DNA of 22,720 nucleotides from Desulfatitalea sp. UBA4791 (GCA_002402905.1 DHGT01000024.1:1-22720), one strand, 5' to 3'. Positions 13,997 to 22,571 are shown, numbered from the stretch's first letter. A program made the numbers and translations. Notes: generated by a model not told the origin, from the sequence alone.

Positions 13997-14929
13997 TCAA
14001 ATGGCGGCCTCGTCCAAGGCTTTGTCGGGATGGTTGACCGAGGCCACCGGGCAGGCCGAGCGCAATACGACTTGCTCCACGGTGCTGCCCAGCAACGCGA
14101 TCTCCGGATCGATCTCCCGGGTGTGGTGGGCCATTACAATGAGGTCGGCCTGACGCTCACGGGCCAGCTTCAAAATCTCCACATAAGGCGCGCCCTCCCA
14201 AACCTGCACGGTGTATTTTTCGTATCCCTTGAGCAGGGGCAAATAGTCGTTTTCCAGCTTGCCGCGCGCCGCGGCGATGCGCCCCTCGATCTCCTCCTGG
14301 GCCTTCACATGCCCGGCAGCGGTGATCTCCAGATCCAGGGCATGGAAGATATGCAGATTGGCGTCCACCTCCTTGGCGAGTCGGGCGGCCCATAAAAATG
14401 CGGCCTTGGAGGCCTTGGAGAAGTCGATGCCCACCAGGATGTTGGAAAAGAGTTTCCAGCAGGTGGTGCACGGCCGGCTGATGATCACCACCGGGCAGCG
14501 GGCGGCCTTGGCCACCTTCTGCATGGTGCTGCCCACCACGCTGCGGTAGCGGGAGGCCCCCACGTCTTCGGGACGGGTATGCGCGCCCATGATGATCATA
14601 TCCACGTCCTCTTCGCGCGCCTTGCGCAATATTTCGCGGTGCGGCACACCCACCGCCGCCTCCAGGACGACCCGGTCGGCATCCTTGAGCAGTTCGCCGT
14701 AAGTGTTGCGCATCTCCTCCTTGACCCATTCGATGTAATCGGGGTCCATCTGTTCATCCTGGCCGGTGCGCACGTCGGTTACAAAGGGGCTGAATCCGCG
14801 CGTGGGAATACCCAGAACATGAAAGATGATGAGCTGGGCGTCCCACTTCAGCTCGAGATCAAAGGCCACCTTGGCCGCGTTGTCGCATACCGGAGAGGCA
14901 GTGGTTGCAAACAAGATCTTTTTAAACAT
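13997..14929 (-). CDS. Tandem universal stress protein
   Basis: This 310-residue cytoplasmic protein contains two UspA domains (about 1-155 and 160-298). Each ends in the nucleotide-binding block: IIMGAHT...VGSTMQKVAKAARCPVVII in the first and VMAHHT...LGSTVEQVVLRSACPVASV in the second, so ATP or AMP binding is likely. Tandem Usp proteins often sit beside redox or energy genes and bind partner proteins; its role here is unknown. Its ribosome site GGAGC overlaps the last codons of the preceding gene and the start is four bases from that stop, which points to translational coupling. A universal stress gene also lies beside tmc in D. vulgaris, as I recall, so the link may be conserved. Confidence 0.9.
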   Translation of the reverse strand: MFKKILFATTASPVCDNAAKVAFDLELKWDAQLIIFHVLGIPTRGFSPFVTDVRTGQDEQMDPDYIEWVKEEMRNTYGELLKDADRVVLEAAVGVPHREILRKAREEDVDMIIMGAHTRPEDVGASRYRSVVGSTMQKVAKAARCPVVIISRPCTTCWKLFSNILVGIDFSKASKAAFLWAARLAKEVDANLHIFHALDLEITAAGHVKAQEEIEGRIAAARGKLENDYLPLLKGYEKYTVQVWEGAPYVEILKLARERQADLIVMAHHTREIDPEIALLGSTVEQVVLRSACPVASVNHPDKALDEAAI

Positions 14930-14932
14930 GGC

Positions 14933-15478
14933 TCAGCTCCCTATCTTGCATTCCCGGGGGGTGCCGTGAAAACTCAGCTCCCAGGCGATGCTGTCGATAA
15001 ATTCAAAGAGGGTGTATGCCGTTTCGAACGAAAAGAGATCCACCCGGTCGCCGAAAACAACATGCCTCAACGGCCCCAGGCGCAGGGGCATATCTAAAAG
15101 AAAACTCAGATCCAGGGAACGGATCTCTTCGGGTTGGTCCGGCTGTTCGGCCCGCACCCCATGCAGACTGTTGTATATGTCCAGTCGCGGCTTACCCGGA
15201 TAGCCGACCATTTCCACGGTCTTTGACAGTGCCAGATGGTCGAATGCTTCCCATCGGCAGCCGTCCGCCGGGCATTCCCGGTATCGTTCAATCAACGACG
15301 GGTAAAATTCCCCCAACCGGATCAAGTCGGGATAGGCCGTCAACAATCGAAAAACGCTGCGCAAGGTGCAGCCGTCGGCCAGCCGCACCTGATGCCCCAG
15401 GCAGGCCAACGGCGCTTGCACCAGGACCCGGGCTTCGGTTCTAAGTCGCCCACCCGATTGCAGCTCGACGAGGTTCAT
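14933..15478 (-). CDS. Conserved-looking cytoplasmic protein of unknown function
   Basis: I do not recognise a family for this 181-residue protein. It has no signal peptide, membrane helix or cofactor motif. The middle contains QVRLADGCTLRSVFRLLTAYPDLIRLGEFYP, and a later part reads KPRLDIYNSLHGV and LRHVVFGDRVDLFSFETAYTLFEFIDSIAWELSFHGTP, which suggests a compact alpha/beta fold with a helical C-terminus. I prefer the ATG at 15478 (AAGGTG upstream); an alternative TTG at 15532 would place the start nine bases after hmcF but lacks a ribosome site. It stands between hmcF and the universal stress gene and is coupled to the latter, so it probably acts with this cluster, perhaps in regulation or assembly. 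Confidence 0.75.
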   Translation of the reverse strand: MNLVELQSGGRLRTEARVLVQAPLACLGHQVRLADGCTLRSVFRLLTAYPDLIRLGEFYPSLIERYRECPADGCRWEAFDHLALSKTVEMVGYPGKPRLDIYNSLHGVRAEQPDQPEEIRSLDLSFLLDMPLRLGPLRHVVFGDRVDLFSFETAYTLFEFIDSIAWELSFHGTPRECKIGS

Positions 15479-15541
15479 TACCAACACCTTGGCGGTTGGG
15501 GCCCATCGCCGTGCGAAAAGGCCGTCGGACAAGTGCCCGCA

Positions 15542-16924
15542 TCACTCTTCAGGGCGCAGATGCTCGGGCACCACGACCATCTTGAGCAGCAGCGGTTTGA
15601 GAAACGACCAGCGAATACCGATATGGTAGATCTCTTCCATGTCTCGAATGGCATCCCAGCAGTTGTGGCAAGGAGAGACCACCAGCTTGGCCCCGGTGGC
15701 CAATATCTGGTCGCGCTTGACCTTCAATCCCACATTGCGCGCCTCCCGGTAGCGGCCGATACCGTTTAGCCCGCCGCCGCCGCCGCAGCAGAAATTGTGT
15801 TCACCGCAGGGGGCCATCTCGCGGAAATCCTCGGCGATATAGCTCATGATCTCGCGGGCGCAGCTCCTCAGTCCGGCATTGCGAATATAGTTGCAGGAAT
15901 CCTGGTAGGTGACTGGCTCCTTGATGCGCTTGGACGGATCGATCTTGAGTTTGCCGGTGCGCAGCGCCTCGGCCACCCACTCCACGTAATGGAAGCTTTC
16001 GACAGGCGTGCGGCCGCTTTTCAAACCCGCCCAAAAGGGCCCTTCGATGACCGTGGCGCGATAGGCGTGGCCGCATTCGGTAACCACCATGCGCTTGGGC
16101 TTCAACCGATCCATGGCCGCGTAGACACTCTCCACCTGCTTTTTGCAGCCCTCCCAATCGCCGGCAAACATGGCCAAACTGGTCTCTTCCCAACCCTCGC
16201 TGGGCACGGTCCAGTTTTCACCGGCCAGGTGGAACAGGATGGCCGCCTCGGCCAGATCCTCCGGGTAGTGTTTCACTTCGCGGGCATTGACTGTATAAAT
16301 GATATCGGCGTTGGGTTTGTCCACCGGAAATTCCAGCCCCGGCCAATCCTCTTCGTACTCTTCGCACATCCAGCCGCAGGTCTCCACCCAATCCTCGGTG
16401 GTCACATCCATCTGGGCGCGATAGATGCGGTGCATGCCGGAACCGATCTTGAGCTCCCAGGGGACGAACCCTTGGGAAAAGCATAGTCCGCGGACGTACC
16501 CGAACATCACCCCCATGTCGATGCCGAACGGGCAGTACATGGCGCAACGGTTGCAGCAGGTGCATTTGGACCAGGCCGTGTCCATGACATAATGCATGAA
16601 GGCATTGTCCACCTGCCCCTTGCGCCGCACCAACTCACCCAGGGTCGATTGAATCTTGTAGGAAGGCACCTGCTCCGGATCGCGCCCGTTGGCCAGGTAA
16701 AAGAAACAGCTGTCGGCGCACATGCCGCAGTGCGCGCAGATCTCCAGCCAGGTGCGCAGCCTCGATTTGAGCGTCTTCTGGAGGGTGGCCCACAACGCAT
16801 CACCGTTCACGTCGAGCTGCTTCATCTCTTCATAATACTGCTTGCCGCTCTTGTCGGCCAGCAGCGCCTGCAGCTGATCCACCGTATCCACCGGCTTTTT
16901 ATTGCAAAGTATTCCTTCAGGCAT
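15542..16924 (-). CDS. hmcF: Hmc complex subunit F, HdrD-like iron-sulfur protein
   Basis: This 460-residue cytoplasmic protein is the electron exit of the Hmc complex. Two 4Fe-4S motifs come first, CAHCGMCADSC (63-73) and a second one reading CTCCNRCAMYCP around residue 120, then two CCG domains with ECGHAY, QDSCNY, NFCCGGGGG and SPCHNC. The layout and length match HmcF of D. vulgaris and its paralogue TmcB at 7981-9324. By analogy with HdrD it could reduce a disulfide carrier such as DsrC. A gap of 109 bases separates it from hmcE; it contains a small CCCGC-TTC-GCGGG hairpin near 16939-16951. AGGAA precedes the ATG at 16924. Confidence 0.9.
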   Translation of the reverse strand: MPEGILCNKKPVDTVDQLQALLADKSGKQYYEEMKQLDVNGDALWATLQKTLKSRLRTWLEICAHCGMCADSCFFYLANGRDPEQVPSYKIQSTLGELVRRKGQVDNAFMHYVMDTAWSKCTCCNRCAMYCPFGIDMGVMFGYVRGLCFSQGFVPWELKIGSGMHRIYRAQMDVTTEDWVETCGWMCEEYEEDWPGLEFPVDKPNADIIYTVNAREVKHYPEDLAEAAILFHLAGENWTVPSEGWEETSLAMFAGDWEGCKKQVESVYAAMDRLKPKRMVVTECGHAYRATVIEGPFWAGLKSGRTPVESFHYVEWVAEALRTGKLKIDPSKRIKEPVTYQDSCNYIRNAGLRSCAREIMSYIAEDFREMAPCGEHNFCCGGGGGLNGIGRYREARNVGLKVKRDQILATGAKLVVSPCHNCWDAIRDMEEIYHIGIRWSFLKPLLLKMVVVPEHLRPEE

Positions 16925-17033
16925 GGGTGATTCCTATACCCGCTTCGCGGGGGGAGAATAAATTATGAAAGTTAACGATAAAATTCCTTCATTTTGAAAC
17001 ATGCGTCCGATCAAGCGGCCTTCGCCGGCATCC

Positions 17034-17711
17034 TTACCACGGCAGCCCGCTGCTTTTCATGCCGCCGCGCTTGGTACCGAAATCCATCCCCAACTGGGCC
17101 CGCGACAGGAAAAAGAGAATGAAATGCGACAGCTTGGTCAAGGGGATGGCCACGAGCATGATCTCTCCGCACAAGATGTGGGCGATGAGCCAGAACTTGT
17201 AATCTCCCAACTGGTGATAAGCGATGAACCCCGTCAAAAACGGCGCCACGGCGATGAGAATCAGGACGATGTCGTAGGTCTTGGTCAAAATTCGTACTTC
17301 CGGCAAGGCGATGCGACGCAGTAAAATGAAGACGGCCGCCACCATCACGGCCAGGGTCATGACATCGGCCACGGCCTCGGGCAGCGAGGGCAAACGAAAG
17401 CCCCAACGCTCTTCGAGCAGCAGGTTGTGCCCCAATAAAAACACGGGGGTGACCAGCAGGCAGACATGAAAGGTGAACACCAGGATGGTAAATCCCGGGT
17501 AGAAACGCCATCCATGGGTGCCGAAGGGGATCAACCAGCGAACGATGGAACGGATGGCGCCCTTGAGGCCATAGACGACATTTTGACCGTAGGCCACGCG
17601 GTCCATCTGCCAGTTCAACCCCCGGATATACCAGATCGCACGCCAGATCACGCCGACGAAAAAAACCACAAATGCGAAGATGGCCAGCGGTCCTGTTACA
17701 AATTCGTACAT
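17034..17711 (-). CDS. hmcE: Hmc complex subunit E, NarI-like membrane cytochrome b
   Basis: This 225-residue membrane protein belongs to the nitrate reductase gamma (NarI) family, with about five or six helices. Histidines in HGWRFYP, FHVCLL, GHNLL, AYHQLG and AHILCGE are possible haem b ligands. It passes electrons across the membrane in the Hmc complex. It is closely related to TmcC (9376-10035): both begin with Y.FV.GPLA and share APFLTGF.AYHQ and the KLSHF/RLGHM C-terminal block. The TAGGAG site and ATG at 17711 are clear. It lies 55 bases after hmcD. Confidence 0.9.
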   Translation of the reverse strand: MYEFVTGPLAIFAFVVFFVGVIWRAIWYIRGLNWQMDRVAYGQNVVYGLKGAIRSIVRWLIPFGTHGWRFYPGFTILVFTFHVCLLVTPVFLLGHNLLLEERWGFRLPSLPEAVADVMTLAVMVAAVFILLRRIALPEVRILTKTYDIVLILIAVAPFLTGFIAYHQLGDYKFWLIAHILCGEIMLVAIPLTKLSHFILFFLSRAQLGMDFGTKRGGMKSSGLPW

Positions 17712-17766
17712 CTTTTGACTCCTACCGCCTTTTCAGGCCTTGTCGATATCGTCCGCCCGCTCTCCC

Positions 17767-17895
17767 CTAATCCTCGTCTCTTCCATTCAAGAACCGCCAA
17801 AACGCCGGCATGCCGAGCAGGGCCAACACCATCAGAATGTAAATGATGTTTTTCGTGTGGAGCATGAACTCCTGAAGGGTATGAATCGTTTCCAC
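17767..17895 (-). CDS. hmcD: Hmc complex subunit D, 42-residue membrane peptide
   Basis: A GTG at 17895, preceded by a strong AAGGAGG, opens a 42-codon gene: METIHTLQEFMLHTKNI, one hydrophobic helix (IIYILMVLALLGMPAFWRFL, residues 17-36), and an acidic end (NGRDED). Its place between hmcC and hmcE and its size (D. vulgaris HmcD is also under 50 residues) identify it. It is probably a single-span subunit that helps assembly or stability of the membrane part. It is 29 bases after hmcC and 55 before hmcE. Automated annotation can easily miss it because of its length and GTG start. Confidence 0.82.
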   Translation of the reverse strand: METIHTLQEFMLHTKNIIYILMVLALLGMPAFWRFLNGRDED

Positions 17896-17924
17896 TAATT
17901 GCCTCCTTGTTGCCCGGCGGTCGA

Positions 17925-19094
17925 TCAATGCGCCTCGTAATCCGGATGGGCGTAGAGAATCGGCATGCGCGTCACGATGAAGCGGAAGGCCAGCACGCCG
18001 ATGGTGACGATGAATACGGAGATGCCGATCTCCATCCAGTGGGGAAAGTAGCGCTGGTCGGACGGCAAATACCAGTTAAAGGCCACCAGGCAGATGTTGA
18101 ACCGGTTCACCACGATCCCCAGGACGGTCCAGGCGGCCGTCCAGCGGATGATGGTGGTGTTTTTCTCGCGAACGCCCACGGCATACATGAAGGCCGGCAG
18201 GGCCACGAAGCCGAGCAGTTCGACCAGGTACCAGGCCCCATAACCGGTGGCCAGATAGTGCCACTGGTTGTCCGCGGCGATGCCGATCACCTTGATGAAA
18301 AAATAACCGGCCAGGACCCAGGCGGCGGCCTTGCCGAAACCCAGCATGACCACGTTCTTGCCGGCCAGATGCTCCTCGTCCATTTTGTCCTTGAAAAATT
18401 TATGCGACAGGCCGCTTTCGAAGATCACCATGGAGAGCCCGGCAATGATGCTGGTGATGAAAAAATAGATGGGAATATAGGACGAGTACCACAACGGGTG
18501 CAGCTTGGCCGGCGCGATGAGAAAGAGCGCCCCCAAAGAGCTCTGATGCAGCGTCGAGAGCATCACGCCGAAGATGGTCAGCAGCAGGGTCAATCTGACC
18601 ACCAGGCCGCGGGCGCGCTTCAAGCCCAGCCACTCCATGGCGGCCGGAGAGAATTCGATGAAAAGGACCGTGAGGTAGAGTGCCACGCAGGCGGCGACCT
18701 CGAAGAGCAGTGACGTGGTGCCCTGGGACACGAGAAACGGGTAAGGCAGGCGCCAGGGCCGGCCCACGTCGTAGTGCAGGGCCAGCACCACCAGGGCATA
18801 CCCCAGGAAACCGGTGAGGATGGCCGGCCTGACGGCGGCGTGAAACCGCTTCATGCCGAAGATGTAAACGGCGGCTGAGGTCACGTAGCCGCCGGCCGCC
18901 AGGGCCACACCGACCAGCAGGTCGAATCCGATCCAGATGCCCCAGGGGTTGTCATCGGACAAATGGGTCACGGTGGACAATCCTCCGGTAAAGCGGAGCA
19001 CGGTAATGATCAGTCCGACCACCACGACGATCCCGGCCACCACATTGAATGGGGTAAGATATCGACTGGTTGTCGGGGTTGGTTCCTGGGTCAT
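17925..19094 (-). CDS. hmcC: Hmc complex subunit C, NrfD-like membrane protein
   Basis: This 389-residue integral membrane protein has about ten helices and belongs to the NrfD/PsrC family, which in other complexes binds quinone and anchors a periplasmic iron-sulfur subunit. Family blocks include the DNPWGIWIGFDLLVGVALAAGGY segment near residues 40-60 and RPAILTGFLGYALV. It would anchor HmcB and HmcA and might exchange electrons with menaquinone. I chose the ATG at 19094 because AGGAGG lies six bases upstream; a longer frame starting at 19151 adds a non-conserved charged stretch. The gap to hmcB is 109 bases and contains hairpins. Confidence 0.9.
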   Translation of the reverse strand: MTQEPTPTTSRYLTPFNVVAGIVVVVGLIITVLRFTGGLSTVTHLSDDNPWGIWIGFDLLVGVALAAGGYVTSAAVYIFGMKRFHAAVRPAILTGFLGYALVVLALHYDVGRPWRLPYPFLVSQGTTSLLFEVAACVALYLTVLFIEFSPAAMEWLGLKRARGLVVRLTLLLTIFGVMLSTLHQSSLGALFLIAPAKLHPLWYSSYIPIYFFITSIIAGLSMVIFESGLSHKFFKDKMDEEHLAGKNVVMLGFGKAAAWVLAGYFFIKVIGIAADNQWHYLATGYGAWYLVELLGFVALPAFMYAVGVREKNTTIIRWTAAWTVLGIVVNRFNICLVAFNWYLPSDQRYFPHWMEIGISVFIVTIGVLAFRFIVTRMPILYAHPDYEAH

Positions 19095-19110
19095 GGAAAG
19101 CCTCCTGACG

Positions 19111-19179
19111 CCCCGTGTGTCATCGGGGGTGTTCAAACGCCGTATGGGCACGCTGTGATGCAGCGTCCTGTCCGCTGCA
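19111..19179. repeat. Two hairpins in the hmcB-hmcC gap
   Basis: One hairpin has arms CCCCG (19111-19115) and CGGGG (19124-19128); the other has seven-base arms TGCAGCG (19159-19165) and CGCTGCA (19173-19179). They lie inside an operon, so they may slow degradation of the upstream hmcAB message or set subunit ratios rather than end transcription. Confidence 0.35.
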
Positions 19180-19203
19180 GCCGAATAATTCTACCTTGCT
19201 TGT

Positions 19204-20286
19204 TTACGCCTGGCCCTCGTCACCGCTGCCGGTCTGGCCCGTGTCCTGCCGGGCCTTGGCCGCCTCCTCCAGGGCCTTTTTCACTTCGCGCGCAACGGCC
19301 GCGTCCTCATCCTGCTTCGCCTTTTCCATCGCCGCCTTGAGGCGACCTTCGGCCTCGTCCCGGGTTTGCGCCACGGCACTGGCCACGGCGGCGGCCTGCT
19401 CCTCGGCGGCGATTTTCTCTTTTCGTTTGTTGATGGCGTAAATACCGGTGAGCAGCACCGGCCACAATCCGATCACAATGGGCACGGCCCCCAGGGCGCC
19501 GGAAGTGAATTCACCCGCCGCCTTGTTGCCCAGGTCCTCCCGCAAGCCGAGGGATGCAAAAGGCACTCCGGTAAGGTAGAGCCAGCTGGTGCCGCCCATC
19601 TCATGCTCGCCATAGATGTGGTCCAGGTATCGCTCGGGAAAGGTATGGATACGGTCCCGGGCCACCCGGATCAGTTCGTCGCGTTTGCCGTAAACCAACG
19701 CTTCGGTGGGACAGGCTTCGACGCAGCCCGGCAGCTTGCCCTCCAGGATGCGCGGGTGGCACATGGTGCACTTCATAATCTTGGGGTCCAGGGCCTTATG
19801 ATATTCATAGGCCGGCACATCGAACGGGCAGGCGACCATGCAATAGCGGCACCCCACGCACACATCGGCATTGTAAATCACCGCGCCCTCGGGCGTCTTT
19901 GTGAAGGCCTTGACAAAGCAGGCCGATGCGCAGGCCGGTTCCAGGCAGTGGTTGCACTGCTTCTTCACAAAAACAGGCGGCCGACCGCTGCCGTCGGGAA
20001 AGTGCTGGTTGACGATGGTGTAAGCCTGGGCCGTGGTGCGCCGCTGCTTTTCCAGGACCTTCAGATCGTCGAACGGGCGCTCGGGCGCGGGCAGTTCGTT
20101 GACGGTATTACAGGCCGCTTCGCATCGCCGGCAGCCGATACAGCGCGTCATGTCATGCAGTACGGCATTGCTGTCGGCATACCCTTTGAATTGCTTGTTG
20201 GAGGCAGCCCGGGCCGTCTCGCTTGTGGCGCCGACCACGCCTGCGGCGCCCATCCAACCTAAAAATTTCCTGCGTGAAATCGACAT
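19204..20286 (-). CDS. hmcB: Hmc complex subunit B, Tat-exported ferredoxin-like protein
   Basis: This 360-residue protein begins with a twin-arginine signal (SRRKFLGWMGAAG, residues 4-16), so the iron-sulfur domain is folded before export to the periplasm. Four 4Fe-4S cysteine groups follow in DmsB/HybA order: CIGCRRCEAAC (49-59), CNHCLEPACASAC, CVGCRYCMVAC and CTMC...CVEACP. A membrane helix at about 264-285 is followed by KRKEK and a 70-residue Ala/Glu/Lys-rich tail that should form a coiled coil in the cytoplasm. It would relay electrons from HmcA to HmcC. I chose the ATG at 20286 (GAGGG upstream) since it starts the Tat motif. It is 11 bases after hmcA. Confidence 0.9.
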   Translation of the reverse strand: MSISRRKFLGWMGAAGVVGATSETARAASNKQFKGYADSNAVLHDMTRCIGCRRCEAACNTVNELPAPERPFDDLKVLEKQRRTTAQAYTIVNQHFPDGSGRPPVFVKKQCNHCLEPACASACFVKAFTKTPEGAVIYNADVCVGCRYCMVACPFDVPAYEYHKALDPKIMKCTMCHPRILEGKLPGCVEACPTEALVYGKRDELIRVARDRIHTFPERYLDHIYGEHEMGGTSWLYLTGVPFASLGLREDLGNKAAGEFTSGALGAVPIVIGLWPVLLTGIYAINKRKEKIAAEEQAAAVASAVAQTRDEAEGRLKAAMEKAKQDEDAAVAREVKKALEEAAKARQDTGQTGSGDEGQA

Positions 20287-20297
20287 GCGAAATACCC

Positions 20298-21923
20298 TCA
20301 ATTGTTGCGCTGCGATGAAGCGCGTTTGGCATGGCAGGCCGTGCAATCACGATTGGCCGGCTTCTCGATCCCCATCTGTTCGTGGCACAACATGCACTGC
20401 TCGTGATAGGCCGCCATCAATCCCGGTCGCGTAAGGTTCAGCGCATCGGAAGTGCGTCCGTGACAAGCGCCGCACTGAGGCGGCTTCAGCGAAGCCGGGC
20501 TGTTGTGGTGGCACCCCTGGCAGAAGGTGGTCGGCTGGGTGTGAAAGGCAGCGGCCAGACCATCGTTGCTCACCAGTTCGGAAAGTTTGCGCACAATCTG
20601 GCGGTGGGGCATCTTCACCGCTTCGTAGGCATCCACCAGGTGGTCGATGATCACGGTTTCGGGGATATCCTCGACGGCTACCGGCGCCGGGGCTTGCCGG
20701 CGGGTTTCGATCAGTGCTGCCGCCATTTCACTGGCCAGCATTTCGTAGCCGGGACGCGCCACCGGCGCCTCCTGGGGCATGTGACACACCTTGCAGGCTG
20801 CCTCGCCGGCCCAAACCTTCTCCGCCGGCATGCTGGCGTGACATCCGGCACATTCCGTCCGCAGTTGCCGCTGGTTGTGGCAGCCCACACAGCTCATCTC
20901 CGCATCCTGCTGATGCATGGCCTGAGCCAGCTTGACCATCTTGCCATCCGCATGCCCCTGGATGGGGTGGCAGCTGGCGCAGGAGGTCAGCTCGGCATGA
21001 TGGCAAGTGCGGCAATTCCGGGCAGCGCCTTCATGTTTGAGGTGGTCGAAAGGCACCAGGGCCATTCGCGGTTTCTGCGCGTCGACCTTCTGATCTTCCC
21101 GGTGGGCCTTGACCAGGGTCATGTCAGGTTGGTTGCGCTCCAATCGCGGAATGTCGGTGATCTTGGCGATGAGGGCCTGCGCCTCGGGATCATGGCATCC
21201 GGCACACTCCATCGGACCGGCATTCTTCTTCAGGGCGGTCAGATCCCGGTGGCAACCGATGCAGTCCAGATGGGCAGCCTGGCGATAGGCCATGCGATTT
21301 TCTTCTGGTTGGTCTTTGTGACAGTAAAGGCAAGCGCCCTCCTTGCCCTTGTCGTAGTAAAGCTGCTTGGTTTCTGGATTATAGGCGTGATGGCAGCGCT
21401 CACACTTATTTTCGTTGGCCTTGGCATGCCGATAGTGCAGCGATTTGTCCAACCCGATGCCGGCCCGGATATTTTGCACGGCCTTGTCTTCCACATGGCA
21501 CTGCCCGCAGGTGACCGGACCGGAAGGCTTGTCCTGCTGGCGGAACTCGGTGTGGCAGGCGATACATCCACTGTGATAGACGTCCATCACGGTCTGTTTG
21601 TCCGTGTCTTCCGTGCGCTGATATTTGAGCGATAGGAACTTCTCCCCCTGGGGATGGCAGGTCAGGCAGTCCTTTTGCTCTTTGGCCAGCGCCTCCGTAT
21701 GTTTGTCATGGAAAAACACCACGGGGGGCCGCTCCAGGGGACCGAACGCCTTGAGTCCGTCAATGGTGACGATGTCGGCCCGGCCCGGGTCCGCCTCCGG
21801 CGGCGCCTGCCGGGCCACGGCCAGCGTAACCAGCCCTGCCGTCAGCAGAAGCAATCCGAACAACAGAAAAAAACGCTTGAGGTGTCGATTGAAACCCTTG
21901 CCCATTGTTGTGAGTCCTTGCAT
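20298..21923 (-). CDS. hmcA: High-molecular-weight 16-haem cytochrome c, Hmc complex subunit A
   Basis: This 541-residue periplasmic protein contains sixteen CxxCH haem c sites between about residues 86 and 531, the same number as in D. vulgaris HmcA. A hydrophobic N-terminal segment (FFLLFGLLLLTAGLVTLAVA, about residues 18-37) is a signal peptide or anchor. Many extra histidines fit bis-histidine ligation. A stretch of about 90 residues without a haem site separates sites 12 and 13, so the last four haems form a distinct domain. It collects electrons from periplasmic hydrogenases or cytochrome c3 and delivers them to HmcB. The ATG at 21923 has AAGGAG five bases upstream; another at 21905 and a longer frame from 21962 lack one. 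It follows rrf2 by 26 bases. Confidence 0.92.
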   Translation of the reverse strand: MQGLTTMGKGFNRHLKRFFLLFGLLLLTAGLVTLAVARQAPPEADPGRADIVTIDGLKAFGPLERPPVVFFHDKHTEALAKEQKDCLTCHPQGEKFLSLKYQRTEDTDKQTVMDVYHSGCIACHTEFRQQDKPSGPVTCGQCHVEDKAVQNIRAGIGLDKSLHYRHAKANENKCERCHHAYNPETKQLYYDKGKEGACLYCHKDQPEENRMAYRQAAHLDCIGCHRDLTALKKNAGPMECAGCHDPEAQALIAKITDIPRLERNQPDMTLVKAHREDQKVDAQKPRMALVPFDHLKHEGAARNCRTCHHAELTSCASCHPIQGHADGKMVKLAQAMHQQDAEMSCVGCHNQRQLRTECAGCHASMPAEKVWAGEAACKVCHMPQEAPVARPGYEMLASEMAAALIETRRQAPAPVAVEDIPETVIIDHLVDAYEAVKMPHRQIVRKLSELVSNDGLAAAFHTQPTTFCQGCHHNSPASLKPPQCGACHGRTSDALNLTRPGLMAAYHEQCMLCHEQMGIEKPANRDCTACHAKRASSQRNN

Positions 21924-21949
21924 AGACACTCCTTGGCACAGGGGTGCGT

Positions 21950-22399
21950 TCAAACGACGCACCGGGGATCCAACACCTTGACCGCCTCGTTGTCGTCGAG
22001 CAAATCTTGCAAGGTGGTGTCATCGTAGACTTTAAATACAGCGGTTTTGGCACGCTGCCACAAGCTGGAAAATGCGCACTTGCCGACAAACGGACATTTC
22101 CTGACGGAGATGCAGGCCATGCATTCCGCCTCGGCCATCTCTTTATGAACGTGCCTGAGAATCTCACCGACGGTGACCTGTTCCGCTGGTTTGGTGAGCA
22201 GGTAACCGCCGTAGAAGCCCCGTTTCGAGGCGACCAATCCACTGGCCTTGAGTCGGTAGAGAATCACTTCCAGAAATCGATGGGGGATCGCTTGGGCGTC
22301 GGCGATCGTCGATATCTTGGTCGGCCCTGAACCTTGGCGTTTGGCCAACTCATAGACGGCCCGCAAGGCATACTGGCCTTTTTTGGTCGGCGTCAGCAT
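21950..22399 (-). CDS. rrf2: Rrf2-family transcriptional regulator
   Basis: This 149-residue protein has the Rrf2 winged helix-turn-helix (MLTPTKKGQYALRAVYELA; IADAQAIPHRFLEVILYRLKASGLV; KRGFYGGYLL) and a cysteine cluster C93-x2-C96-x5-C102-x5-C108, suited to an iron-sulfur cluster as in IscR and NsrR. The family was named after the regulator of the hmc operon in D. vulgaris, where rrf2 lies at the end; here it comes first, 26 bases before hmcA. It probably senses redox state, oxygen or nitric oxide and represses hmc. The palindrome over its own promoter (22572-22592) is the likely target. The ATG at 22399 has GAGAGACGG upstream. The symbol is by family and context. Confidence 0.9.
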   Translation of the reverse strand: MLTPTKKGQYALRAVYELAKRQGSGPTKISTIADAQAIPHRFLEVILYRLKASGLVASKRGFYGGYLLTKPAEQVTVGEILRHVHKEMAEAECMACISVRKCPFVGKCAFSSLWQRAKTAVFKVYDDTTLQDLLDDNEAVKVLDPRCVV

Positions 22400-22571
22400 A
22401 TCCGTCTCTCATCGACATTAGGCCCGTCCTGGCCATTTTGATCATTTTTGCCCGGGTGCACCGGATATCGTTGGCCTTTCGCTTGCCTCGCGGGGTGGTC
22501 CACTTACTCGACCCAGGCCGCACATAACGCAAATGATCCTTTTCGGACGGATGGGAATTCGCTTCACGGCT

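Noticed and set aside
20331..21635. Plus-strand reading frame of 434 codons
   Set aside because: It is antisense to hmcA with its sixteen CxxCH sites and has no recognisable features.
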